Of a stretch of 34,325 nt of DNA, positions 9,363 to 17,346 are shown in pieces. Position numbers and translations under genes: made by a program. Source of the DNA: Actinomycetota bacterium. Lineage in GTDB: Bacteria > Actinomycetota > UBA4738 > HRBIN12. Numbering within the stretch: the stretch's first letter is position 1; every line of letters begins with the position of its first letter. The stretch is from assembly GCA_016201135.1 (NCBI GenBank), contig JACQDK010000084.1, positions 1 through 34,325 on the forward strand. Direction: 5' to 3'. The notes below the pieces were generated by a model. It ran no database searches. It worked only from the letters and a program-made list of their open reading frames with translations, and was not told the origin of the DNA.

Positions 9363-9689
9363 TCAGGCGGCGCTGATGCTCCCGAGCGCCGGATGGTCCG
9401 CGTCGGTCTGGCCGACCTGGACGGCTCCGCCCGGCGACCCGAGCCCGGTGACGCCGGTACCGAAGAACTCGCGCTCGATCCCGGCGTAGTGCTTCCATTC
9501 CGCCGGCAGGTCCTCCTGGCGGAAGATCGCCGCCACGGGACAGACCGGCTCGCACGCGCCGCAGTCGATGCACTCGTCCGGATGGGTGTAGCCCTTGCGC
9601 AGCCCGTCGTAGATGCAGTCCACGGGGCACTCGTCCACACACGAGCAGTCGTGCACGTCTACGCAGGGTTCCGCGATCACATACGCCAT
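9363..9689 (-). CDS. fdxA: 7Fe ferredoxin FdxA
   Basis: A 108-residue [3Fe-4S][4Fe-4S] ferredoxin of the actinobacterial FdxA type. Cysteines are at 9, 15, 17, 21, 25, 40, 43, 46 and 50; C9, C17 and C50 with C21, C40, C43 and C46 match the two-cluster pattern, and C15 is extra. The C-terminal segment with AEWKHYAGIEREFF and LGSPGGAVQVGQTDADHP is diagnostic for this family. The ATG at 9689 follows AGGAGG. It lies about 100 bases downstream of the [2Fe-2S]-FAD oxidoreductase on the same strand, so it could accept electrons from that complex, but FdxA also serves P450s and general metabolism. Confidence 0.93.
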   Translation of the reverse strand: MAYVIAEPCVDVHDCSCVDECPVDCIYDGLRKGYTHPDECIDCGACEPVCPVAAIFRQEDLPAEWKHYAGIEREFFGTGVTGLGSPGGAVQVGQTDADHPALGSISAA

Positions 9690-9788
9690 GGGTTCCTCCT
9701 GGTGTTCGCCATGGTGCCGACGCTACGCGCGGGCGGGTCGGGCGGCGTCCAGCGAGCGGGAAAGAGGCGGCAAAGATGCTCCGATGCC

Positions 9789-11006
9789 CTATCGTTCGCC
9801 GGCCACCTCGACGCCGGGTGGTCGCTCCGGCGCCGTCTCCAGGATGACCGACCCTGCGTAGAGGCGCTCGAGGAGCAGCTCGTCCGCGGGGCGCCGCCCC
9901 ACCGCGATCGCGACGGCGTCGCAGGGCAGGCGTGAACGGCCGTTCGGTCCTACCACCGAGATCGCCTCGACCGAGCGCCGGCCGTGAGCCGCGGCGATGG
10001 TTCTGCCCGCCAGGACCGGCACCCCGGCGTCGACGGCGTCGGCATGGGCCGCATCGGCTGGTCGCCGATCGACCACCGAGACGTCTATCCCGGCGCCATG
10101 CAGCAGCGCCGCCGCGGCATGGCCGTACGGTTCGTCCGTGATGACCACGATCCGCCCGCCGGGGCGGACGCCGTCGCGCACCAGCATCCGCTGCGCTCCG
10201 GCGGCCAGCATCACGCCCGGTCGGTCGCCGTCGGCGAACGGCAGCCCGCGCTCGTATGAGCCCGTAGCCAGCACGAGCCGCCCCGGTTCGAGAGCGATGA
10301 GGCCGCTCCTCGTCGCGACGGCCAGCAGTCCCTCCTCGAACCAACCCAGGGCGGTGGCCCCAAGCATCAGCTCCGCCCCCGCGCCGGTCGCCGCGGTGAC
10401 CAGCTCACCCGCCCGCGTGGCGCCGCCGGGTTCCGAGAGAAGGAAGCCCCCGGGTTGGTGATCCCGCTCCAGCACGAGGACGCTCGAACCTGCCCGTGCC
10501 GCCCCGGCCGCCGCATCGAGTCCCGCCGAGCCCGCGCCCACGACCACGACTTCCACGCGGCGCTCCTCGAAGCCGCCATCGAGCAGGGCGGCGGCGGCGT
10601 CCGGATCCGGAAGGCGCCCGGCGGCCGCGATGCGGGCCAGGACTCGTTCCGTCCGCAGCCAGAGCCACGGGCGTCGTGGCAGCCGGTGGTAGTAGAAGCC
10701 GGCCGGCACCCATCGCGAGATGCGGTCCGGCACCGGGTCCATAACGGAGGAGCGCCTGTCGCGTTCGACGATCTCACCGCCTCGGAGCGGCGTGACGCAC
10801 GCGGGCACGCCCGGCAGCCCGTCCACCCGCACCGCGCAGTTCGGACACGCCCCGGCCACGCAGTAGAGGCCTCTCGGGCGCCGATACTTGAAGCTGCTGG
10901 ACAGCACTCGGACCCCGGCGGCGTGCAGCGCGCTTCCGATCGACTGTCCGGCGACACCCGACACGACCCCGCCCTCGAACCGGAAGTCGAGCCGCTCGGC
11001 GTTCAC
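9789..11006 (-). CDS. [2Fe-2S]/FAD oxidoreductase, SoxA/HcnAB-like
   Basis: A 405-residue protein matching the N-terminal half of sarcosine oxidase alpha. Residues 1-90 are a [2Fe-2S] domain with C49-x4-C54-x2-C57-x12-C70. From 152 a Rossmann domain (VVVGAGSAG) binds FAD, and GGRIVVITDEPYG (about 270) looks like a second nucleotide site. It lacks both the BFD-like cluster and the GcvT-like domain found at the C-terminus of SoxA. The GTG at 11006 overlaps the stop of the upstream SoxB-like gene (GTGA), so they are translationally coupled. With that gene and the BFD-like protein it would form a dehydrogenase or oxidase for an amino acid or opine; relatives include D-hydroxyproline dehydrogenase, opine oxidase and hydrogen cyanide synthase. 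Substrate unknown. Confidence 0.85.
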   Translation of the reverse strand: MNAERLDFRFEGGVVSGVAGQSIGSALHAAGVRVLSSSFKYRRPRGLYCVAGACPNCAVRVDGLPGVPACVTPLRGGEIVERDRRSSVMDPVPDRISRWVPAGFYYHRLPRRPWLWLRTERVLARIAAAGRLPDPDAAAALLDGGFEERRVEVVVVGAGSAGLDAAAGAARAGSSVLVLERDHQPGGFLLSEPGGATRAGELVTAATGAGAELMLGATALGWFEEGLLAVATRSGLIALEPGRLVLATGSYERGLPFADGDRPGVMLAAGAQRMLVRDGVRPGGRIVVITDEPYGHAAAALLHGAGIDVSVVDRRPADAAHADAVDAGVPVLAGRTIAAAHGRRSVEAISVVGPNGRSRLPCDAVAIAVGRRPADELLLERLYAGSVILETAPERPPGVEVAGER

Positions 11007-12190
11007 GCATCTCCCAAGGTGACCACCAGGGAGGACTCCCGGATGTAGTCTCCGGCGCGCAGGCGCTCGATCGAGAACGGCGCGATCAGCTCGGGAACGT
11101 TCCCCGAGTCGATGGCCTCGGCCAGGAGCGACCCTGCGGCGGGCGCACCCATGAACCCATAGACCCAGCCGCAGTCCAGGAAGAAACCCTCGAGCTCCGG
11201 CACCGGGCCCAGCACGGGGGCGAGGTCGGCGGTCACGTCCACGATGCCGGCCCAGTGACGAAGCAGTCGCACTCCGGCAAGCTGCGGGATGAGACGGACG
11301 AACTTCTGGGCCATGTCGCGGAGGCCCCGTAGGGACCCGTTGAGGCTCGTGGCCGGCTCCATCACGTTCTGCTCGGTGCCCCCGACGAGCTCCCCGCGTG
11401 TCGTCTGGTGGCAGTATCCGAGCAGGTGCAGGGTGGCCAGCGCGGGTCGCAGGAAGGGAGCGAGCGACTCCGTCACGATCGCCTCGAGCCGGTGAGTGGT
11501 CGTGGGGAGCGGGACGCCGGCCATGCCGGCCACGTCTCTCGCGTGGCCTCCCGCCGCGTCCACCACGACGGGCGTTGATATCTCCCCGCGCGTAGTCCCG
11601 ACACCCAGGACCCGGCCGCCATCGGTCCGGATCCCGGTGACTCGCGTGAACGGGTGGACTTCGACCCCGCGGCGGGCGGCGGCGCGGGCGTAGGCCCACA
11701 CGGCGGCGTCGTGATGGGCGAACCCGCCGTCGGGCTGGTAGACGCCGCCGGCGACGAGCTCGGGGTTGAGCGCGGGAGCGAGCTCGCGCACCTCGCGATC
11801 CCCCAGCAGCTCGGTCACGAGTCCCAGATCCCGATGCCGGGCAGCGAACCCGCGGCATCGATCGAGCTCTTCCTGCGTCGAGGCAAGAACGAGGTAGCCG
11901 GCCGGCGTGAAGAGGACGTTGAACCCCAGCTCTACGGAGAGATCGCGCCAGCGGCGCAGGCTCGCGTCGAAGAAAGTGGCCCACTCCACCGAGCTGAACG
12001 CTGACCGCACGAGCTCGCCGTTGCGGCCGCTAGCCCCGCAGCCGGGGTAGCCGGCCTCGAGCACGCAGATGTCGCGGAGCCCGCGCGCGGAGAGCTCGTA
12101 GGCGAGCGCGAGACCCTGGATCCCGCCACCCACGATCACGACGTCGTAGGTTCGACGGAGCCCTCCTCGCGCGACTCCGGGGATCGGCAT
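11003..12190 (-). CDS. SoxB-like FAD-dependent amine/amino-acid oxidase
   Basis: A 395-residue DAO-family flavoprotein, close in plan to sarcosine oxidase beta. The ADP-binding motif VVIVGGGIQGLALAYEL spans about 17-33, with SGRNGELVRSAF at 54-65. GGFAHHDAAVWAYA places His160 at the position where SoxB binds FMN covalently (His171 in the SoxB copy later in this window). The end GWVYGFMGAPAAGSLLAE is the usual C-terminal flavin loop. The ATG at 12190 follows GGAGGG inside the end of the preceding BFD-like gene, two bases past its stop. It probably removes hydrogen from a C-N bond of a small amine; glycine, sarcosine, proline or hydroxyproline are candidates. Confidence 0.87.
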   Translation of the reverse strand: MPIPGVARGGLRRTYDVVIVGGGIQGLALAYELSARGLRDICVLEAGYPGCGASGRNGELVRSAFSSVEWATFFDASLRRWRDLSVELGFNVLFTPAGYLVLASTQEELDRCRGFAARHRDLGLVTELLGDREVRELAPALNPELVAGGVYQPDGGFAHHDAAVWAYARAAARRGVEVHPFTRVTGIRTDGGRVLGVGTTRGEISTPVVVDAAGGHARDVAGMAGVPLPTTTHRLEAIVTESLAPFLRPALATLHLLGYCHQTTRGELVGGTEQNVMEPATSLNGSLRGLRDMAQKFVRLIPQLAGVRLLRHWAGIVDVTADLAPVLGPVPELEGFFLDCGWVYGFMGAPAAGSLLAEAIDSGNVPELIAPFSIERLRAGDYIRESSLVVTLGDA

Positions 12191-12192
12191 CC

Positions 12193-12504
12193 TCAGCCCT
12201 CCGCGGAGGCGCCGGCGCCCGGAGGGGCGTCCGCGGGCTCGCCGCCGGCGAGGATCCCCAGACGCACGGGCAGGGCCGGAGGCCGAGCCGTGGGCCGACG
12301 CAGCGAGGAAGGGTCAGCCCCCGTGCGGGCGGCGATCGCCTCGAGGATCGCGTCGTGGCAGGCCTTCCCCTGACAGGGCCCCATGAACGCGGCGGTGAAC
12401 CGCTTGATCGTCTCCGGGTGGTCGTAGCCGAGGGAGACGGCGCGATCGATGTCGTCGATCGTCACGTCCTGGCACAGACACAGGATCACCTTGCCAGCCA
12501 GCAC
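12193..12504 (-). CDS. BFD-like [2Fe-2S] binding protein
   Basis: A 103-residue protein with C9-x-C11 (LCLCQDV) and C44-x4-C49 (GPCQGKAC), the bacterioferritin-associated ferredoxin-like cluster site. The four-cysteine spacing is identical to that at the C-terminus of the SoxA copy at 30138-31604 (C425, C427, C460, C465). Here the domain is a separate protein, followed by a Pro/Ala-rich tail. The GTG at 12504 follows GGAGG by five bases. It is the first gene of the three-gene oxidase operon and probably carries electrons between its flavin subunits. Confidence 0.82.
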   Translation of the reverse strand: MLAGKVILCLCQDVTIDDIDRAVSLGYDHPETIKRFTAAFMGPCQGKACHDAILEAIAARTGADPSSLRRPTARPPALPVRLGILAGGEPADAPPGAGASAEG

Positions 12505-12692
12505 AACCTCCGGGCTCTCGGCACTCGACGGCGGCTCTTCCCAGTGTCCGAACGGGATCGGCCCACTGTACCTGCGCGCCGCGGCTCCCAGCGTGGCTTT
12601 CGCCGGGAGAGTCTGCTTGCGCGCTCGGCTCCTCGCGACGTGGCCGAGCGCATCCCTCGCTCACCGGCCTGCGAGTGGCGGATACTCCCTCC

Positions 12693-13118
12693 ATGGTTGG
12701 TCCGCTGCGCGTGAGCCGCTCCGTGATCGTGCCCGAGCGGGAGCTGCGGTGGCGGTTCAGCCGCTCCTCGGGGCCCGGCGGTCAGTCGGTCAACACCACC
12801 GACTCCCGCGTGGAGCTTAGTCTGGACCTCACCAGCACGACGGCGCTGGGGCCGGTGCAGCGAGCTCGCGCGCTGGAACGGCTGGCCGGCCGGCTCGTCG
12901 AGGGCGTGCTCACGGTCAGCGCCTCCGAGCAACGCTCGCAGCTCCAGAACCGGGAAGCCGCCCTCGAGCGGCTCGCCGACATCTTGGCCGCAGCCATCGC
13001 CCCTCCGCCGCCGAAGCGCCGGCCGACACGTCCGGGCCGCGGGGCCGTCGAGCGACGGTTGGCCGAGAAGCGAAGGCGGGGGCAGACGAAGAAGCTCCGG
13101 CGCGCCGAGGAAGACTGA
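12693..13118 (+). CDS. arfB: Peptidyl-tRNA hydrolase ArfB (ribosome rescue)
   Basis: A 141-residue release-factor-like protein that hydrolyses peptidyl-tRNA on ribosomes stalled at the 3' end of messages. It carries RSSGPGGQSVNTTDSRVEL with the catalytic GGQ at 29-31, and a Lys/Arg-rich C-terminal tail (EKRRRGQTKKLRR) that enters the empty mRNA channel. I prefer the ATG at 12693, since the family normally begins a few residues before the first strand; a GTG at 12675 would add six residues. Neither has a good ribosome site. It is divergent from the oxidase operon and probably has its own promoter in the 188-base gap. Confidence 0.9.
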   Translation: MVGPLRVSRSVIVPERELRWRFSRSSGPGGQSVNTTDSRVELSLDLTSTTALGPVQRARALERLAGRLVEGVLTVSASEQRSQLQNREAALERLADILAAAIAPPPPKRRPTRPGRGAVERRLAEKRRRGQTKKLRRAEED

Positions 13119-13147
13119 GGATCCGGTGGCGCCTGGTCCTGGTCGAA

Positions 13148-13176
13148 CCTTGCGCAGCGGTCGCCGGTGCGCAAGG
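13148..13176 (+). terminator. Stem-loop after arfB
   Basis: CCTTGCGC (13148-13155) and GCGCAAGG (13169-13176) form a perfect eight-base-pair stem, 30 bases past the arfB stop. TGGT at 13134 and ACCA at 13177 could extend it across a bulge. A second hairpin, ACGAAG-CACGA-CTTCGT, lies at 13186-13202. There is no T-tract. It is best read as a terminator or a structured spacer before the GNAT gene. Confidence 0.4.
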
Positions 13177-13283
13177 ACCAAGGTCACGAAGCACGACTTC
13201 GTTGAACGCTCCGACGGATGGGCGCGCAAGGAGGGTGGATCCTTGTTCATGTCGCCCGTGCCGCCCTGTACCCTTGCCGCTCG

Positions 13284-13835
13284 ATGCGCGTCGACACGGA
13301 ATTCGAACCACTCGTTACCGAGCGCCTGCTGCTTCGCCGTTCGCGGCCCGAGGACGCCGAGACGATTTCGGCCTACCGCAGCGACCCCGAGGTCCACCGC
13401 CACCAGGGCTGGGAGCGGACCGACCCGGAGGGCGTCCGGGCCCAGATCGAGGAGATGGCGGGCCGCGCGCCCGGAGAGCCCGGTGGATGGGTGCAGCTCT
13501 CGGTCACCGAGCGCGAGACAGGACGGCTCGTCGGCGACGTGGGGCTCAGCCCCGCCGAGGGCGAGGCGGGCGTGATCAAGGTCGGCTACACGATGGCGCC
13601 GGCGTTCCAGGGGCGGGGGTACGCCACCGAGGCGGTCGGCGCGCTCGTCGCCTACGCGTTCGAGAGGCTCGGGGCCGACGTCGTCCGCGCGTACGCGAGC
13701 GCGGACAACCTCCCCTCGATCCTGGTCGCGGAGAAGGTAGGGATGCGTCTGGTCGAGCGGTTCGAGCACCGCTACGGCGACGAGGTCTGGTTCGGCGTTC
13801 GGTACGAGCTTCGCCGCGACCAGACGGTCGGTTGA
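13284..13835 (+). CDS. GNAT-family N-acetyltransferase (RimJ-like)
   Basis: A 183-residue acetyltransferase of the Acetyltransf_3 (RimJ/RimL) type, which moves acetyl from acetyl-CoA to an amine such as a protein N-terminus or a small molecule. It opens with ERLLLRRSRPEDAE. The acetyl-CoA loop is AFQGRGYATEAVGALVAYAF (about 109-128), with ASADNLPSILVAEKVGM following, typical for the family. The ATG at 13284 begins the first strand; there is no clear ribosome site. Substrate unknown. It stands alone, converging on the GYD gene. Confidence 0.88.
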   Translation: MRVDTEFEPLVTERLLLRRSRPEDAETISAYRSDPEVHRHQGWERTDPEGVRAQIEEMAGRAPGEPGGWVQLSVTERETGRLVGDVGLSPAEGEAGVIKVGYTMAPAFQGRGYATEAVGALVAYAFERLGADVVRAYASADNLPSILVAEKVGMRLVERFEHRYGDEVWFGVRYELRRDQTVG

Positions 13836-13860
13836 CCGGCACCACTCGCCGACACCGTCG

Positions 13861-14064
13861 CTACATCTTCCCCATGATGCTCCGGACGTCGTCGGCGAAC
13901 TCCGTGATCGCGACCAGATCGTACTGGCCCATCGTCCAGTAGAGCTCGAGCGAGCCGCCCATGTCGGCCGCGAGCTTCTTGGCGGCCTCGGCCCTATCGA
14001 CCGTGTCGGCGGCCGTCTTGGCCCCCTGGTCGGTCCAGTTCAGCAGGCTGACGAAGCGTGCCAT
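13861..14064 (-). CDS. GYD-domain protein, short form
   Basis: A 67-residue protein beginning MARFVSLLNWTDQG and containing GSLELYWTMGQYDLVAITEF, the core of the GYD domain (the name motif here is GQYD). The family is usually about 95-105 residues and ends in a strand such as GNVRT-TLRAF; here a TAG follows DDVRSIMGKM and that end is absent in all frames before the next gene. It may be naturally short or truncated. The ATG at 14064 follows GGAGGAGG, a very strong ribosome site, so the gene is likely expressed. Function of the family is unknown; it is dimeric and ferredoxin-like in structure. Confidence 0.7.
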   Translation of the reverse strand: MARFVSLLNWTDQGAKTAADTVDRAEAAKKLAADMGGSLELYWTMGQYDLVAITEFADDVRSIMGKM

Positions 14065-14208
14065 GTTCCTCCTCCTTCCGCGGGCCCTCACCGGAGTCTA
14101 TGCCCGCGCCCGGGATCGCGCAGAGGCGGCCCGGCCGGCCCGGGAGACCTTGCCAACAAGCAGGGGCAGGACGCTCCCGTGGGTCGCATCATGGGAGGTG
14201 GAGACGCG

Positions 14209-15294
14209 ATGCAGGTCGCCGAGACGAGCCATCCGACGAAGTGGTGGCACCGCCTGGAGGACGGGCGGATCCGCTGCGACGTCTGCCCACGCGCCTGCTC
14301 GCTCCACGAGGGGCAGCGCGGTCTCTGCTTCGTGCGCAGGCGCGAGGGGGACTCGATCGTCCTCACCACCTACGGCCGCTCGTCCGGGTTCTGCGTCGAT
14401 CCGATCGAGAAGAAGCCGCTCGCGCACTTCCTGCCCGGCACCGCCGTCCTGTCGTTCGGAACGGCCGGCTGCAACCTCGCGTGCCGGTTCTGCCAGAACT
14501 GGGACATCTCGAAGTCGCGCGACGTCGACACGCTCGCCGACGCGGCCTCGCCCGAGACGATCGCCGACGCTGCGGTGCGCCTCGGCTGCCGCAGCGTCGC
14601 CTTCACCTACAACGACCCGGTGATCTTCCTGGAGTACGCGGTCGACGTCGCCGACGCGTGCCGCGAGCGGGGCGTGCGAACGGTCGCTGTGACCGCCGGC
14701 TACGTGAACCGCGACCCGGGGCGCGACCTCTTCTCGCACATGGACGCCGCGAACGTCGACCTGAAGGCGTTCACCGAGGGCTTCTACCACGACGTCTGCG
14801 CCGGCTCGCTCGCGCCCGTCCTCGACACGCTCGAGTACCTGGCGCGCGAGACCTCCATTTGGCTCGAGGTCACGACCCTGCTGATCCCCGGCCTCAACGA
14901 CGGCGATCCCGAGCTCGACCGGATGACCCGCTGGGTCGTGGAGCGCCTCGGGCCGGACGTGCCCCTGCACTTCACCGCGTTCCATCCGGACTGGAAGCTC
15001 CTGGACCGGCCGCCGACCCCGGCGGCGACCCTCGCGCGCGCCAGGGCGATCGCGATCGGCAACGGCATCAGCTACGCGTACACGGGGAACGTTCGCGACC
15101 CCGAGGGGCAGACCACCCGGTGCCATGCGTGTCGGGCGGTCCTGATCGGTCGCGACGGGTACGCGCTCACCTCGTGGGGACTTGTGGCGGACGGAACCTG
15201 CGGCGAGTGCGGGACGCGGTGCGCTGGCGTCTTCGAGGCTGCGGCGGGCACGTGGGGCGCGAGGCGGCTACCCGTCCGGCTCGAAGGAAGATGA
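14209..15294 (+). CDS. amrS: AmmeMemoRadiSam system radical SAM enzyme
   Basis: A 361-residue radical SAM protein of the kind that occurs with MEMO1-like and AMMECR1-like proteins. The cluster motif is C88-x3-C92-x2-C95 (GCNLACRFC). The N-terminus has C23-x2-C26-x3-C30 and C40 (CDVCPRAC), and two more CxxC pairs (CHAC, CGEC) lie at the C-terminus, so extra metal centres are likely. The ATG at 14209 follows GGAGGTGGAG; GTG 14179 and ATG 14191 are weaker starts. The MEMO-like gene follows after seven bases. The reaction is unknown; the family is related to pyruvate formate-lyase activases. The AMMECR1-like third partner is not in this window. Confidence 0.92.
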   Translation: MQVAETSHPTKWWHRLEDGRIRCDVCPRACSLHEGQRGLCFVRRREGDSIVLTTYGRSSGFCVDPIEKKPLAHFLPGTAVLSFGTAGCNLACRFCQNWDISKSRDVDTLADAASPETIADAAVRLGCRSVAFTYNDPVIFLEYAVDVADACRERGVRTVAVTAGYVNRDPGRDLFSHMDAANVDLKAFTEGFYHDVCAGSLAPVLDTLEYLARETSIWLEVTTLLIPGLNDGDPELDRMTRWVVERLGPDVPLHFTAFHPDWKLLDRPPTPAATLARARAIAIGNGISYAYTGNVRDPEGQTTRCHACRAVLIGRDGYALTSWGLVADGTCGECGTRCAGVFEAAAGTWGARRLPVRLEGR

Positions 15295-15301
15295 GCCGTT
15301 C

Positions 15302-16090
15302 GTGGACGAGGGGATCCGGCTCCCCGCGGCGGCGGGCACTTTCTACCCTGCGGGCGCGGGGAGGCTCGTGCTGACCGTGGACGCGCTCCTGGCCGGGGCG
15401 TCCTTGCCGAGGGGCGAGCGGCCGTGGGGGATCGTCGTGCCGCACGCGGGCTACCGCTACTCGGGACCGGTCGCGGCGAGCGCCTACGCGGCGCTCCGTC
15501 CGTGGGCCGATCGGATCTCGAGGGTGGTGCTGATCGGGCCGGCGCACTTCGTGCCGCTCGAGGGGTGCGCGGTCACGACGGCGCTCGCATGGCGGACGCC
15601 GCTCGGGGACGTCCCCGTCGACGAGGAGCTCCGCGAGGCCGCGGTCCGGGCCGGGTGCCGGCTCGACGAGCGGCCGCACTCGCCCGAGCACTCGCTCGAG
15701 GTGCAGCTGCCGTTCCTTCAGCGCCTCCTCGGGGCGAACCTGCGCATCCTGCCGATCGCGGCCGGCCGCGCTCCTGCGGGCGAGGTGGCCGGCGTGCTAG
15801 GTGCGATCGAGCGGAGCGCCGACATCGTGGTCGCGAGCACCGACCTCAGTCACTACCTCGACCTCGACACCGCGCGCGCCGCCGACCGGCGGACCGCCGA
15901 CGCGGTCCTCGCGCGCGACCCCGAGGCGATCGGGCCCGAGGACGCCTGCGGCATGTACGCGCTCCGCGGCGTGCTCAAGCACGCACGGCTCACCGGGAAG
16001 CGGATCGACCTGCTCGACCTGCGGACGTCGGGTGACACGGCAGGAGATCCCGAGCGCGTGGTCGGATACGGGGCGTTCACGGTCGTGTGA
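15302..16090 (+). CDS. amrB: AmmeMemoRadiSam system protein B (MEMO1-like)
   Basis: A 262-residue MEMO1 homologue, related in fold to non-haem iron dioxygenases such as LigB. Signatures are VPHAGYRYSG (His48), IGPAHF (His82), HSPEHSLEVQLPFLQ and STDLSHY. The C-terminal SGDTAGDPERVVGYGAF is typical of the bacterial forms. I chose the GTG at 15302, seven bases after the radical SAM stop and behind GAAGGAAG; the longer frame overlaps the radical SAM gene with no homology. Human MEMO1 binds iron or copper; whether this one does is unknown. It works, by association, with the upstream radical SAM enzyme. Confidence 0.9.
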   Translation: MDEGIRLPAAAGTFYPAGAGRLVLTVDALLAGASLPRGERPWGIVVPHAGYRYSGPVAASAYAALRPWADRISRVVLIGPAHFVPLEGCAVTTALAWRTPLGDVPVDEELREAAVRAGCRLDERPHSPEHSLEVQLPFLQRLLGANLRILPIAAGRAPAGEVAGVLGAIERSADIVVASTDLSHYLDLDTARAADRRTADAVLARDPEAIGPEDACGMYALRGVLKHARLTGKRIDLLDLRTSGDTAGDPERVVGYGAFTVV

Positions 16091-16132
16091 GCTCTCCGGA
16101 GCCGCACCGATGGTCCGTCGAGAGGGCGCGAC

Positions 16133-16552
16133 CTACTCGGAAGCAGAGGCCCCTGCCTCTGCCTCAGGGGCGGGCGACAGGTGCTCATGGACGGCGAGCC
16201 AGCGTCCGTCGGGCTGCTTGGCGAACACGATCGTCTCGCGTTCGCGGACCGTCGATGCCTCGCCGCCGGCACTCTGACGCGTCTGCACCGAATGCGTGAT
16301 CACGCCGACTTCGCCCCACACCTGCACGTGGGTGTCGGACGTTCGGCAGCCGAGGATCTCGAACCCGTCCTCCGCGACCCACCGGTCCCATTCCTTCCGG
16401 TACTCGGCGCGCGACCCCAGCCGCCGCTCGCTCGTATGGAAGACGAACGAGCTCTGCGGATGGAAGCAGGCGAAGTAGTCGTCCAGGCGGCCCTCGCCGA
16501 ACGCGGCGACGAGCCGCTCCAGGGCTTCCCTCACCTCCTGCTCTGCGCTCAT
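16133..16552 (-). CDS. NTF2-like / SnoaL-type protein
   Basis: A 139-residue protein with the cone-shaped NTF2 fold: a helical start (EQEVREALERLVAAFGEGRLDDYFACFHP), then a sheet with FVFHTSERRLGSRAEYRKEWDRW and VREREVTIVFAKQ-like strands, ending in WLAVHEHLSP. The pattern matches DUF4440/SnoaL or CaMKII-association-domain-like proteins. Members may be small enzymes or ligand-binding proteins. The ATG at 16552 follows a GAGG site that overlaps the stop of the upstream nucleotidyltransferase-like gene seven bases away, so the two form an operon. Substrate unknown. Confidence 0.78.
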   Translation of the reverse strand: MSAEQEVREALERLVAAFGEGRLDDYFACFHPQSSFVFHTSERRLGSRAEYRKEWDRWVAEDGFEILGCRTSDTHVQVWGEVGVITHSVQTRQSAGGEASTVRERETIVFAKQPDGRWLAVHEHLSPAPEAEAGASASE

Positions 16553-16559
16553 GCGATCC

Positions 16560-17318
16560 TCACTCGATCTCCTCGGGCATCTCGTACCACGTCACGCGCT
16601 CGCCTACCCGCGCGCGCAGCTTCCACCTCACCGACTTCCCCGCGGCCTCCATCGCATCACCGAGCGCCCCGGCCCGCTCGACGACGACGGCCGCCTGCTC
16701 CGGAGGCAGCGTGTCGTCCGCGAACGCCCGGAGCTTGCCCAGGTTCAGCTCGACCGTGTGGAAGAAGCCCCAGTCGTCCGCCAGCGGCGCCACGAACCGG
16801 GTGGTCTCGATCGCCCCTTCGCCCTGACCGGGAGCTAGGTCGAGCAGGAGGGCGGCCCCGTCGGCCAGGTCCTTCGTCTCGATCCGGACGATCTGAAGCT
16901 TCGTGAGCAGCAGGTCCTCAGGCGCGATCGTGAGCCCGTCGCGGGAGAAGCCCTTCTGGATGTCGAGCCGGTGGCACATCTCGAAGATCCCGATCAGCAC
17001 GTCGACCGCGTAGCCCTCGGGAGCCTGGAAGATCATCCGCCGCGCTCCGTGGAGCGCGTTGAAGTGCTTGTCGGGGAGGAACCCCGCACCCACCATCGCC
17101 CGGGTGGCCGCCGGTCCCTGCCTGACGGGCACTGCGAGGTCGAAGTCGCGATAGGCGCGGGAAAGCGGCGGACGCCGGGCCGACCGCGCCACCGCGAATA
17201 CGCCGAGCCCGCCGAGGAGCCGCATCGGCAGGCCCGCCCGCCCGGCCGCGTCGATCAGCTCCGTAGCGCGTGCCAGCAGGTCGTCGGCGGACGGAGTGGC
17301 GCGTGCCGGCTCGCTCAT
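16560..17318 (-). CDS. Nucleotidyltransferase-fold protein
   Basis: A 252-residue protein. LLGGLGVFAV (34-43) followed by YRDFDLAV (56-63) gives the GG...DxD pattern of the minimal nucleotidyltransferase fold (Asp58 and Asp60), and APEDLLLTKLQIVR resembles the AbiEii/aminoglycoside-adenylyltransferase-like group. Members transfer nucleotides to antibiotics, proteins or tRNA, and many are toxins. The rest is unfamiliar and no catalytic third Asp is certain. The ATG at 17318 has no strong ribosome site. The NTF2-like gene is coupled downstream. It follows the permease terminator, so it is probably transcribed on its own. Confidence 0.6.
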   Translation of the reverse strand: MSEPARATPSADDLLARATELIDAAGRAGLPMRLLGGLGVFAVARSARRPPLSRAYRDFDLAVPVRQGPAATRAMVGAGFLPDKHFNALHGARRMIFQAPEGYAVDVLIGIFEMCHRLDIQKGFSRDGLTIAPEDLLLTKLQIVRIETKDLADGAALLLDLAPGQGEGAIETTRFVAPLADDWGFFHTVELNLGKLRAFADDTLPPEQAAVVVERAGALGDAMEAAGKSVRWKLRARVGERVTWYEMPEEIE

Positions 17319-17346
17319 GCCGTGAAGGGTAGTCGCTCCGGCCGAG

